Source: Diabrotica undecimpunctata (lineage: Eukaryota; Arthropoda; Insecta; Coleoptera; Chrysomelidae). Taken from it: 64,000 nucleotides of DNA. The position numbers and the translations under genes were made by a program. Positions 20,590 to 31,334 of the stretch are shown in pieces; the first letter of the stretch is position 1, and every line of letters starts with the position of its first letter. The notes under the pieces are model-generated. The model saw only the letters and a list, made by a program, of their open reading frames with translations, ran no database searches and was not told where the DNA came from. The stretch spans positions 42,189,753 to 42,253,752 of the forward strand of contig NC_092804.1 in NCBI RefSeq assembly GCF_040954645.1, in the 5' to 3' direction.

Positions 20590-21500
20590 AGGTTACAAAT
20601 GGATAGGCAAAATGGTACAAAAAAATTATCCGAAACATATATGATGACTAAACAACTCACTTCAACGGAAGCCACCAGCCGCTCTTCTTTTTTAACATGT
20701 TGTCATTGGCTAGAGTTGAACGTATTGTGCAGAAAAAAATTGACAAATGTTTTAAAATCTCTAAATATAAATCAGTGCGGAGGAAAACCTATTCAGCTTT
20801 CCAATAAAAAATATTCTCTCCAGAACTGATAGTTTTCCTAAAATGAACTGTCAATCATTTACAGTCGTTTCGGGAGTATCGTGAGGCGAAAATAAAGATT
20901 TATTACCTTGACGAGGCTTGGGTTAACGCCGGGCATACAGTTGACAAAGTTAGGCAATATAAAACAGTAACAAATGCTTGGCAAGCTTTTGTTAAAAGTT
21001 TATTGGCAGCATTTTGAGAACCGTCAGATAAGGGTCAGCGTCTAATTGTCGCCCATATTGGCAGTGGTACTGTTTTTCGCAAAATGCCGCATTGTTTTTA
21101 TATCGAAGAAAACGGGGACTCTCATACAGACATGAACTCCACATGCTTCAGAAAATGGTTCGAGAAAATTCTCCAAGGTGTTGATAAATACTTTGTTATA
21201 GTGTTGGATAAATCATTTTATCTCAAAACCGCCTTGTTGAACGCATTCCAACGATGAAAGATCGAAAATCCGTCAAGCATTGCTGGCTGCGAGAAAAATG
21301 CATTCCATTTATACAGAATATGGCCAAAGCATAACTAATAACAATATTCCAGGAGCATTGTAGTAAATATCGTCAATATGCTGTTGATTTAATTGCTATA
21401 GTTCATGCTATTCTTGTTTTGAGAGCACCGCACCATTGCGAGTTAAAGCCAACTGAAGTAAATTGGATTCAAATGAGGGGACATGTTGCATAAATGAACG
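20590..21500 (+). pseudogene. DDE_3-type transposase remnant
   Basis: In shifting frames: VERIVQKKIDKCFKISKY (20720-20775), then FREYREAKIKIYYLDEAW, VNAGHTVDKV (20865-20955), WQAFVKSLLAAF, EPSDKGQRLIVAHIGSG (21018-21070), EENGDSHTDMNSTCFRKWFE, VIVLDKSFYLK (21198-21230), and finally APHHCELKPTEVNWIQMRGH (21428-21490). DEAW, VLDKS-Y and H-CEL-P-E correspond to the three catalytic regions of the DDE_3 family found in many insect genomes (usual third motif P-YHCELNPIE). The second Asp-Asn has become Asp-Lys. I find no terminal repeats. Confidence 0.65.
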
Positions 21501-21790
21501 TAAACGTAACATTTAAAATAGGCGGGATTATGTATTCAAATATTTATTAATATTTCCAAGAGGCCTATTTATGACTAGAATAAAAATCTTTTTACTAACA
21601 ATTGGTATCTTTTTTATTTGGCAATTAATAATCCAAACAAATTATATTTAAAAGAACGTAATTATCTACCTATTTTCATTTTTAAAATAAATTTCTCAAA
21701 CAAATTTTAATACTTTTAAGATACCTTCTTGAAACTTTATTGATAGGGAGTAAATAATTAATTTTAAATTTTAATTTGCTAACACACATC

Positions 21791-23005
21791 ATACAGCCGC
21801 CTGGAATCGTTTTCGGAGGAGATTATTGGTGAATACCAATGTGGCTTCAGACCAAAGAGGTCAACTATAGACCAAATACATATGTTAAGAGGTATACATG
21901 AAAAATGTGTTGAATATAACATACCTATTTACAACTTGTATATCGATTTCAAACAGGCGTTTGATGGAGTAGATCGACAAAAGATTTTAAAGCAACTATA
22001 TATGTTAGGGATACCCAATAAGTTGGTTAAACTTATACGAATGACTCTGGAGGGTTCCAAAGCTATGGTGAGAATAGATGGAAATATGACGCAGGCTTTT
22101 GATATTGAAAATGGAGTTAGACAAGGGGATGCCTTATCAACAACACTTTTTAATCTAACTTTAGAAGCTGTTGTTAGAAAACTGGATATAAACGGCTGTA
22201 TTAATACAAGATCTATGGGGGATCAACAAAAGGGTATTAAGCGAAAAAGTTATAGAACTGAAACGAGAAGCTGCTACGTTTGGTCTATATATAAATGAAA
22301 GCAAAACAAAATATATGGAGTGCACAAAATCGAATGAACATGAGAATCTGAAGGTAGACAACCATACCTACAAATATGCCTCCACTTTTCCCTACCTAGG
22401 CTCAATAATAAATGACAACAACAACATCAGTCAAGAAATACAAGCACGGATTCTTAGCGGTAATAAGTGCTTTTATGCATACAAAGACTTAATGAAAAGT
22501 AAGTTACTGAATCGTGAGTCTAAGCTGAGAATCTACAAAACAGTAATTAGACCAGTGGTCACATATGGATGTGAAACGTGGACCCTCTCAACCACTGATG
22601 AAAATAACTGAGAATATTTGAGCGCAAAATACTAAGGAAGATATTTGGACCAACCCAATGCAGCGATGGTTCATGGAGAATTAAAATGAATCACGAGCTG
22701 GATGAACTAATGCAGAGCGCAGATATTGTCAGATTTGTAAAGTCACAAAGACTAAACTGGCTTGGTCACCTAGAAAGAATGCCAGATAATCGAGCTGTAA
22801 AAGTAGTCCAGAGATGGAAGCCCCAAGGAAACAGAACAAGAGGAAGGCCCCGTAAAAGATAGAGAGGGATCTTAAAACCATGAACATCAGGCAGTGGCGA
22901 AGGAAAGTATCCGACAGGGCAGAATGAAAGAACATTGTTAAGCAGGCCAAGACTCACAAAGGGTTGTAGCGCCATCAGAAGAAGAAGAAGAAGAAGAAGA
23001 AGAAG
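21791..23005 (+). mobile_element. RTE-type LINE copy with 10-bp target duplication and (GAA)n tail
   Basis: Direct repeats aacacacatc at 21781-21790 and 23006-23015 bracket a 5'-truncated RTE ending in about ten GAA units (22977-23005). It reads SRLESFSEEIIGEYQCGFRP, LYIDFKQAFDGVDRQKI (21940-21990), NGVRQGDALSTTLFNL, then NTRSM joined directly to GDQQKGIKRK. The segment carrying the catalytic YADD box is deleted at about 22215. Then FPYLGSIIND, LRIYKTVIRPVVTYGCETW, FERKILRKIFGP, RLNWLGHLERMPDNRAVK and RTRGRPRKR. Sequence is otherwise well kept, so it is fairly young but catalytically dead. Confidence 0.9.
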
Positions 23006-23015
23006 AACACACATC

Positions 23016-23429
23016 GTGAATACGTCTGGCCCATTGTAAAATATAAGTAAACCCGTTAAAACGTTATGAACCCACATTATTTTGATTGTCTTATTTGTAA
23101 ACGACATATTTGATTTGAACCTCGTACCATTAGTAAATTCTGATATATGAATGCGTCACTCTACTCAAGTTCTTGTTGTATTATACGTGTATTGTTCAAT
23201 TATCCGTCTCTCAGTCCCCTTTATAACCTGGATTCGTGTACTTCACTTCTATAGGAACTTTTAATTTAAAATTTGCTCCTGATACCTGTAGTAGTCTACT
23301 CATTTATTTTTTTATCTATTTTCTGTCGTTGGCTCTTCTTACCTATCCGTAGTCCATTATTCTGTTCTTTTCTATGTTAAAGAATAATTTTATTGTACAT
23401 AGTATTATGCTCCTCATTAACATTTCTTA
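23016..23429. other. Unassigned AT-rich spacer
   Basis: Between the RTE and the mariner at 23432. No gene or repeat recognised. Confidence 0.4.
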
Positions 23430-23899
23430 TACAGGGTGTCCAGAAACTCTCCTGACAAACGAAAACCGGAGATTCCTCAGATAATTTTAAGACGATTTAA
23501 CCCAATTCACCTAGTCCGAAAATCCTTTCTAAGTGAGCTAGAGCTCTTTGAAGACGGCGTCTTGTATGTAGTTTTTTTAATAGCTCCAGAACGTTTCTAT
23601 TTAGAAAAACGAAAAGTGATACGATTATTCCTCCAGAGTTAAATCGATTTCAATAATTGCGAATTTCTAGTACCGTTCACAGGCGTCCGTTTTCGGTAGG
23701 TCAATGGTTATTTTAACGCATAACTTTTTTGTCTTTAACTTTAAAGCATTTGTAATACTAAATGATTAAATTTTCAGGTATTCTAGTACTAAAAGGTATT
23801 CTTACTAGAAAAATCTACTGATTTTTCGTTTTTTCGTCAGAAAAGGTAAATTAATAGGTACTTTAATTAATTTTATAAATTATCTTTTGTTTCAATAAA

Positions 23900-25010
23900 T
23901 GCAGTACCCAATTCGTAAAAAAAGTGAAAAGTAGCAAAAAATCAATTTGAAACAAAAACGATGGAACGAAACTACGAGTAACACCATAAGCAATTCTTGT
24001 AAAAATTTTAAAGTTATTTCTAAATTCGTTGCAAGCATCGTGTCCTTATCCAGAGTTGTGCAAAATTTTGTATCGGAATGGAATAAACAAATGCTTTTAT
24101 ATATCCTCAAATACAATAATCGCAAGGATTCAAATCTGGCGACCTTGCTGATGAAGCAACTGGACCACCTCTTCCAATCCAGTGGTCTTCTTAGTTATTA
24201 TCAAGAATGTCTCGTACATTCCTGCTAAAGTTGGCCGGACAACCGTCATGTAGAAACCATAAGTTTTGCCGAATATTTAAAGGCACATCATTTAATAAAT
24301 CAGGCAAAACATTTTGCAGGAAATGTAAATAATCAGCACCATTTAAACGAGCAGGCAATTCCACGGGTCCAAGTAGATAATCGTCAACTACTCCTATCCA
24401 GACGTTTATGCTAAACCTTTGCTGATGCTTAAATTCTTGAACAACGTGGGGATTGTCACCAACGTACGAATAATAATGTACATTATGTACATTAAAAATT
24501 CCATTTTTTGTGAATGTAGCTGATATTGAAGAAGAAGCAGGCTTAAAAGTCTACATACAAGAAGGAAGAAGAAGAAAAATAAGTGAATGTAGCTTCGTCA
24601 CAAAACTAAATGTATCTAAAAAAAATCTTAATTTTTATTTTTATAATTTTGTAACCATAACCTAGAAAAATCTCCTTGTAGCACTACTTGTACCTTTGTA
24701 AAATGAAAGGATATAAATTTTCGTTCTGTAAGATATTTCCTGCGAAAGATTTTGAAATTGTGGGATACATAGCAGACAGTCTTCGAACGCTAATTTCTCG
24801 ATTTTACATAACTTCCATTAAAATAACATCATCATGTGCTGCTGTTAGATACATCATTATGTCGCCCTGTTTTATTATTTTTTGGGGACACTGAACTTGT
24901 TTCTCTTAATCGGGAAATTGTTCAGCGTATCTACGTTATTGCTCGAGCGTTACACCTCATTTCACAATAAACTAAATGTATATCAGCGTATTTCTCATTA
25001 GTAAAAACAA
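23900..25010 (-). pseudogene. Mariner-like transposase with DD41D-like spacing
   Basis: Minus strand from 25010: VYCEMRCNARA with YAEQFPD, then ISVRRLSAMYPTISKSFAG and NENLYPFILQRYK (helix-turn-helix part), then DEATFT at 24600, the first catalytic Asp. A 62-bp retroposon interrupts here. It continues KNGIFNVHNVHYYSYVGDNP, RFSINVWIGVVDDYLLGPVE, LNGADYLHFLQNVLPDLL, LWFLHDGCPANFSRNVRDIL (second Asp near 24243) and SARSPDLNPCDY (third Asp near 24122). I count 41 residues between the second and third Asp, with one in-frame stop. The run from 24509 to about 24110 is open except for that stop. Stops upstream make it non-functional. Confidence 0.8.
24521..24582 (+). mobile_element. 62-bp micro-retroposon (RTE 3' tip) with 11-bp target duplication
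   Basis: Direct repeats gtgaatgtagc at 24510-24520 and 24583-24593 flank 62 bp that end in a GAA-rich tail. Taking out the insert and one repeat restores the transposase reading DEATFT-KNGIFN. The inside (GCAGGCTTAAAAGTCTACAT and GAA units) resembles the last bases of the RTE at 28300-28332. Confidence 0.85.
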
Positions 25011-25453
25011 TTTTTGTTAAATTGAAATTGTTAAGTTTGAATGCCACAAAGTAAAAACTAAAAGAGAAACTTCACGAACTGACGACAATTTGACAATTAA
25101 AAACGTAGGTTATACTTCTGTTGACAGTTCAAAGCCAACTAGTGCAAAAAATATTAATTCAACTTTCATGACGAACAAACGAAATATTTTCAAATCGATT
25201 TATCTCGAAAACGGTATATCCTACCGACATTAAATAAGAGTACCTTTTAGTACCTACTAGAATACCTGAAAATCTAATAATCTAGTATGGTGAATGCTTA
25301 AAAGTTAAAAATAAAAAAGTTATACGTTAAAATAACCTTTGTCCTACCAAAAACGGACGCCTATGACCGGTACTAGAAATTAGCAATTAATGGAATCGAT
25401 TCAACTCTAGAGGATAAATAATCGTACTAGTTTTCGTTTGTCTAAACAGAGCG

Positions 25454-27185
25454 AGTCATTGAAAACAACAGAGGCTTAAAATGTCTAAGACCCGCACTGG
25501 GAGTTCAAAAAAATTATCAAAATTAAAGACGCCAACAATAAGGTAGAGAAGGACAAATAGGTATAAAATAACAAATATTGTCGAAGACTTCTACACATCC
25601 TTGTATAGCTCGCAAGGCCAGCCTAATGAAACAACAAAGGAGAACGTCAAAAGAAAAATAAAAAACGTGGGTTCAGAAGTACTACCAAATATAAAGGGAT
25701 TCGAAATAGAAAGAGCTTTAAAAGAGCTAAAAAATAATAAAGCTCCAGGACACGACGGTATAATTGCCGAGCTCTTGAAAACAAGCAAGACATTAACAAT
25801 CCCTGTACTAACAGAGCTATTTAATAGATGTCTCCATAATAGCAAGATCCCTAAAGACTGGATCGAGAGTCTAGTAATACTCTTACACAAAAAAGGGGAC
25901 AAATGTGATCTACAGAATTATAGACCTATATCGTTGCTCAGTCAAGTATACAAACTATTTATGAGAATTATTAACAACCGGTTAACCTATAAAATGGACA
26001 ATTACCAACCGGTTGAACAGGCTGGCTTCCGCAAAGGATATAGTACATCAGACCATCTGCTGACAATGAGAACATTGATAGAGACGGCAAATGAATACCA
26101 ACTACCCGTATTTCTTGCCTTCGCCGACTATGAAAAGGCGTTTGATAGTATCGAGAAGTGGGCCATAGAACAAGCTATTAATAATTGTAGAATAGATTCG
26201 AGATATAGGCAACTAATACATAATATATATGAAAATGCAACTATGATCGTACAACTAGACGAAAATACAAATCCCATCCCCATTAAGAGAGGAGTGAGAC
26301 AAGGAGACGTAATATCGCCAAAGCTTTTCAACCTAGCCCTAGAAGACGTCTTCAAAACTACAAATTGGTCAACCTATGGCATTAACGTTAATGGCAACAA
26401 GTTAAACCACCTCAGATTCGCCGACAACATAGTGATTGTAGCGAGCACATTCGAGGAACTGCAAATTATGATGGGGGAACTAGCAGCCAGCTCCCAATAC
26501 GTCAGCCTAAAAATGAAAATGAAAAAAAACAAAAATAATGACAAACACAGATGACCCCAGACGTATAACTATAAATGGCAGTGAGATAGAACAAATCCAG
26601 GAATATATCTACCTAGGCCAAATCCTGAGACTTGACAAAGAGAACCAAAGTGCGGAAATTACTAGAAGAGCAAGACTAGCATGGGCAGGATTTGGAAAAG
26701 TTAGTTGGATACTTAAGAACCGCAAAATACCCCAATACTTGAGGAGCAAAGTGTTCAAATAATGCATCCTTCCTATCATGACATATGGATGTCAAACCTG
26801 GACCCTAACCAAGGCAAACATGAATAAACTAGCCACAACAGAAAGAACAATGGAAAGAGCAATGTTAGGTATATGACTGTCAGATAAAAAGAGGAACGAC
26901 TGGGTAAGATCCAAAACAAAAGTCTAGGACAAAAATTGCCAAACTTAAATGGAGCTTCGCGGGCCACACTGCTAGACAAAAAGACCAACGTTGGAATGGT
27001 ACAATACAACATTGGAGACCTTACGAAAGTAAACGACCAAGAGGAAGACCACAGATGAGATGGGTTGATGATATTAAAAGAATAGCTGCAACAAATTGGA
27101 AATATGGCTCAGGATAGAGACCGATGGAAGAAGTTGGGAGAGGCCTATGTCCAAACATGGACGACAGAAGGCTAAGAAGAAGAAG
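25454..27185 (+). mobile_element. RTE-type LINE copy inserted in a mariner inverted repeat
   Basis: A 5'-truncated RTE with GAA tail (27174-27187). The largest open part (25601-26554, 317 codons) reads LKNNKAPGHDGIIAELLK, LVILLHKKGDKCDLQNYRP, QAGFRKGYSTSDHLLTMRTL, FADYEKAFDSIEKW, KRGVRQGDVISPKLFNLAL and LRFADNIVIVAS. The catalytic box is therefore F-A-D-N: its second Asp is Asn. A frameshift at about 26540 leads to YIYLGQILRLDKENQSAEI and the C-terminal region (YGCQTWTL, RAMLGI, RGRPQMRWVDDIKR, RWKKLGEAYVQTWTT). Flanks aaacagagcg (25444-25453) and aaatagaagcg (27186-27196) are an imperfect target duplication. Confidence 0.85.
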
Positions 27186-27319
27186 AAATAGAAGCGTTCT
27201 GGAGGTATTTTAAAAAAACTAATTACAAGCAGGAGGATGAGGAATTATCAGAGGAGGAATCAGATTATCTGAGGAATCTGCAGTCTTCGTTTGTGAGCAG
27301 AGTTTCTGAACACGCTGTA

Positions 27320-27831
27320 TATCTAATTTATCTTGAAGAATACTATCAAAATTAATTTTATATTATAAATCTATGTATTACATCTACATATTATCTTACC
27401 TTATATTTTGTAATCAAAACGTGTGAACAAACCTTATTAAAATCTTTATTAATAAAACGGCGAATTTATTATTTTAAATAGTTTACACTATAGAATGTTA
27501 TTATTGTTTTAGAAATGTTCTCTTTGTTGTTTACTAATAGCTTGTTAAAAAAAATATCTAAATTTTATGTATATTAAATGTAAAAATTTAATTTTTGGTT
27601 GTTTTAATTTTAAAATTTAATTATTCAGAACAATATTTTTATAAACAATTATTTTAAATCAAATTGTAACAATAATTTTTTTTGGCCCCGACAATTTTTA
27701 AAAATTTTTTTTGGATCATTCTGAAAAAAAAAAAAATAGGTCTCTTGTAGTTTTTCTGTAAACTTGATCGTTTTCTAGTTATAAATAATTTAAAACTGAG
27801 GAAAAACGCAAAATTACGATTTTCAAGGCTC
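27320..27831. other. Unassigned AT-rich spacer
   Basis: Very AT-rich. The part 27740-27831 (TAGTTTTTCTGTAAACTTGATCG and on) looks like repeat-end sequence but has no mate that I can find. Confidence 0.35.
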
Positions 27832-27840
27832 AAAAACACA

Positions 27841-28332
27841 TTATCTAGCTACAAAAGCTCGAAACCGAAGTGGAAGATCAAGTGAATAGAGCAAACAGAG
27901 CCGTAGGCTGCGAAAAATATGGAGAAATAAAAATATCGGGAAAGAAACGGAAGGGCAGAATTTACAAAACAGTCATCAAACCAATAATGACATACGCGCC
28001 AGAATCACTACCTGACACAGAGAGGACAAAAAGGATGTTAGAAACACTTTAGAAAATTGATGGTAAGAAACTATGGGACAGAGCTAGAAGTACAGATATA
28101 CGACGTAGATGCAAGATGGAGAACATCAAGAACTGAGTACGAAATAGAAGAGTAAAATGCAGCGATCATATAAGCCGAATGGCAACAAATAGAGTAGTAA
28201 AGACGGTAAGAGACGGTTCCCCAATAGGAAGACGATCAGTAGGAAGACCACGCAAACGATGGAATGACTTACTGGAGGCACATTGAAAAACAGACAGAGT
28301 CATGTCTATATAAAAAGAAGAAGAAGAAGAAG
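27841..28332 (+). mobile_element. 492-bp RTE 3' fragment with 9-bp target duplication
   Basis: Direct repeats aaaaacaca at 27832-27840 and 28333-28341. It reads VEDQVNRANRAVGCEKYGEI, GRIYKTVIKPIMTYAPES, WDRARSTDIRRRC, then SDHISRMATNRVVKTVRDG, SPIGRRSVGRPRKRWNDLLE and a GAA tail at 28314-28332. Frameshifted C-terminal RTE region only. It sits at the outer edge of the fold-back 28341-29252. Confidence 0.85.
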
Positions 28333-28340
28333 AAAAACAC

Positions 28341-29252
28341 AAGTAAAAAATATTATTTTTGAATTCACCAAGAACCTAAATTTAAGTTCAAACCTTGTAC
28401 TATCATTTTTTGATAAGTATTTTGGGCCTATTTTATTTTAAAACATTGTTTTTAATCGTTAAAGAAGCGCTTATGATAAGACGGCCGCTCGGTCTGCGGG
28501 GTGTATAAGAGAGAGAAACAAGATCTAGAGCACCAATTTTTGCTGATTGAAATTCTCATTGTACAAATGAGCGCCCGCTCTTCCATACGCTCTTTATTAT
28601 CAATTAAGAAACAATGGTTTAATATTTATGCACCAAGCGTGTTATTAAGATGATTATGCCCGGAGAGCAACATCATCCAACCGGAGAGCATCTGGCTCGA
28701 GCGTAATCATCCAGTATCACCAGTGGTACATACAAAATAAGCAGACATATTTTGTAGGTGCAGTAAAATAAAAAGTAAAAACCTCCCAATTTTAGCTTTT
28801 ATATTATATGAAGTGGAACTTAAAATCTTATACGTACCTCTGGTATTACCAGATGATTACACCTATCAAGCAATATCCATCCCTCTGGTCAGAGGCCGTC
28901 TGGCTGGAATATATTGCACTCCGGGCGTAATTATCTTATTAACACTCTTGGTGCATAAATAACAATTAAACCGTAGTCTTTTAATTTATAATGAAGTCCG
29001 TTAGGCAGGGTGGGCGCTTATTTGTACAATGAGAATTTAAACCAGCAAAAATTTGTGGCCTAGATCTTGTTTCTCTCTCTTATACAAGCTGCAGCGCGAG
29101 CACCTGTCCTGTTATAAGCCCATCATTAACGATAACAAAACAATATTTTAAAATTAAATAGGCCCAACATACTTATGAGGAAATTATAGTACAAGGTTTA
29201 AACTTGAATTCAGGTCTATGGTGCATTCAAAACTAATATTTTTTACTTTTTT
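28341..29252. mobile_element. 0.9-kb fold-back element with ~390-bp inverted arms
   Basis: Arms 28341-28733 and 28827-29252 are inverted copies around a loop of about 95 bases. Shared blocks include AGTAAAAAATATT at the outer ends, GTTCAAACCTTGTACTAT against GTTTAAACCTTGTACTAT, ATAAGAGAGAGAAACAAGATCTAG, TTCTCATTGTACAAAT, TTTATGCACCAAG and GTAATCATC. Arms differ by roughly one base in six, so it is older than the Harbinger palindrome. No coding potential. Terminal bases are not a known family's and the target duplication is unclear because an RTE lies at the left edge. Confidence 0.8.
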
Positions 29253-29604
29253 ACAAAAAATGTCATAGGAATATTTTTCCGAACAAAACCCGCGCTTTTG
29301 GTCTTGTTGAATTGGTTTAATGTTCCAAAAGATACTTGATATTAAACTAGTACTTTTTTAAAGAAAGTATTGTTTACAAGATTTGGGAACATGTTCATAA
29401 ACATCTTTTACCTATAATATTTAGCTACTGTATCACAGCAACTAATTTTTTAAGAGTTTATGTTAAAGTGTTGTCGGTTAAATATAGTAACATCCTGTGT
29501 TAATAAATTTAAAAGTAAACAAGGTATATTTTAAAATACACGTATAAATAAATATTAATAACAAACAATTTATGTACAAATAGTAAGAAGAAATTAAATT
29601 GTAC
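29253..29604. other. Unassigned AT-rich sequence (start of downstream intron on the minus strand)
   Basis: No repeat or gene recognised. If the signal-peptide exon just upstream on the minus strand is real, this is the start of its intron. Confidence 0.35.
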
Positions 29605-29692
29605 CTTTTGCATCTTCCACAATAATAATTGTTGCTTGTATGCCACAGATATACCCTATAAAAAATATCACAGAAGAACTGAACACTTTCAT
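29605..29692 (-). CDS. Candidate alternative first coding exon with signal peptide for the PAN-domain gene
   Basis: Minus-strand ATG at 29692-29690 opens MKVFSSSVIFFIGYICGIQA then TIIIVEDAK. This has the three parts of a secretory signal: a Lys, a hydrophobic core and a small-residue cut site (G-x-Q-A|T). An AAAAG|GTACAA donor at 29605/29604 ends it in phase 1, the same phase as the exon ending at 59368. Splicing to the acceptor at 13155 therefore gives ...EDAK-A-CFRRVLAGKR in frame. It is bounded by sequence with no TE signature. The product would be a short secreted PAN protein lacking the Pro/Tyr-rich exon. Transcript evidence would decide; the donor is only moderate. Confidence 0.5.
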
Positions 29693-31334
29693 TTTCGAAC
29701 TTCCCGGAAAAGTATCACGTTATACTTTTAAAACGCATTATAAAACCTAACTTATCTTTTCGATTTTACTGGCACTTCACCACAGTGTTACGTTAGCACG
29801 AAAAACTATTTAATTAGTGTTATGTCTCTGTTGAGATCTTTGCAACTGAACCTTAAAACAATGGAACTATTGCAACTATATTGTTTGTTGGAAAATGTGC
29901 AAAGAGATTTTTGTATGTTACTGGGAACCGTGTGTATCTATTTTACTTTTTATGCATTCAAATCAAGGATACACGTGGTATTTGACAGAATTTTATTAGT
30001 TATCCCTTCTCTAGTACTTTTTTGATGAGGAGTGTCACTATTTGTGTTTAATGACAATTTTCTGCAATTACCTTTATTGCAGTTATAGTAAAAGGAGATA
30101 TTTGAAAACGAATTATTGGAATAGTACAGTGGATTACATAAAATAACTTTTTGTTATCAAGTAAATAAATTCAATCAATTGTATATCAATTTTGTTCGTT
30201 AAAGTTACTTGAAATAAAGAACAGGCTTAAAAAAACAAGAATACATATTTAGATATATATTCAAGTAAACAATAGTATTCACCGTCTTGCTTCATTCAAT
30301 AACTTCCACTTTTGTCATTCAATGTACAACTCCTACAACTGTTTTTATTATTCGTTTGCATAGCTTTTTTAGCATATTCTAGGTTAATTTAACTTTCCTT
30401 CTACATATAGAACTCCATTCTTTTATTGTCTATCCGTAGGCTAACTATGGTTTTTATTTACCTGCCCATACCACTTTAACATGTAGCAGTCATGTATCTT
30501 TTTAACACCTAAAGACTGGACGATTTACTATTTGCGGTGTTTTTTAATAGATCTAACTGTCTTTAGATCATAATATAGTCCAGGAAAATAAGATTTTTCT
30601 CGTGGCACTGACCCTGCCAGGAAAACGACAGTTGTTTTGAGTAGTGTGAACCTCTATAATAAGAACCCATATGTTTTTAGACTTGACTTCTTTTTTAGTT
30701 ATTAACAAATTAAGTTAAAAAACGGTAAATTTTCGCTTTTTTCGTCTGTTAAAAAAAATTGAAGCACTCGAAACAAATTCGAGAGTAATAATCTTATAAG
30801 TCACATATAAACATTCAACATGGCATTTTTTTAAATATTTCTGTCCTTATTTATTGCTTAGAAAATTACAAAATAAGTCAGAAATTTCGTTTTTTTTTAT
30901 AAATATTGATACCTTTTTTTAAAAATGATTCATATTCAAAATCTTCACAACACATGGAATGTTGAGGTGAAATAATTTAAAAGTTATTTTATTTGTTTAT
31001 CCCAAATTAAATTTTTTTGAAACAATATAAGTCAAATAATAATAAAGTTACAGTAACTTTACGGATAGCTTAGTAAAGAGGAAGGTTTATTCTATAAATA
31101 TTATTAAAACGAAATATAGAAAAAAGATTTGAAATATTGCAAAATCAGTTTGAAAAAACATGTCGATTTTTTGCTTATAACCAATTAGAATAACTTTTTA
31201 ACTATTGCCTGCAGGAAAATTATATTTAGAAAACTTGCAATTTTTCACGAATTTAAAAAAAAGTAAAAGCAATCCCAGGACAATTTGGGACGAAGACAAA
31301 TCCCAAGGTTTGGTACAAACTTTGGGATTGATTT
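29693..31334. other. Unassigned sequence, possible upstream region of the alternative exon
   Basis: 29693-29830 would be the 5' UTR and promoter of the signal-peptide exon on the minus strand; I see no clear TATA box. The rest, to the Penelope-like remnant, is AT-rich with no recognisable content. Confidence 0.35.

Larger units (their letters stand above)
23432..27317 (-). mobile_element. Mariner-like element with ~400-bp inverted repeats, split by two retroposons
   Basis: The left end is CAGGGTGTCCAGAAACTCTCC at 23432 and the right end is GAGTTTCTGAACACGCTG ending at 27317, each flanked by TA (23430-23431, 27318-27319). The left repeat runs to about 23850. The right repeat is found in two parts, 25190-25453 and 27186-27317, because an RTE (25454-27185) sits inside it. 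Shared blocks include GATTCCTCAGATAAT, CCAGAACG-TTCTATT, GGCGTCCGTTTT and GGTTATTTTAACG. Without the insert the element is about 2.1 kb. It carries a minus-strand transposase. Confidence 0.85.
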
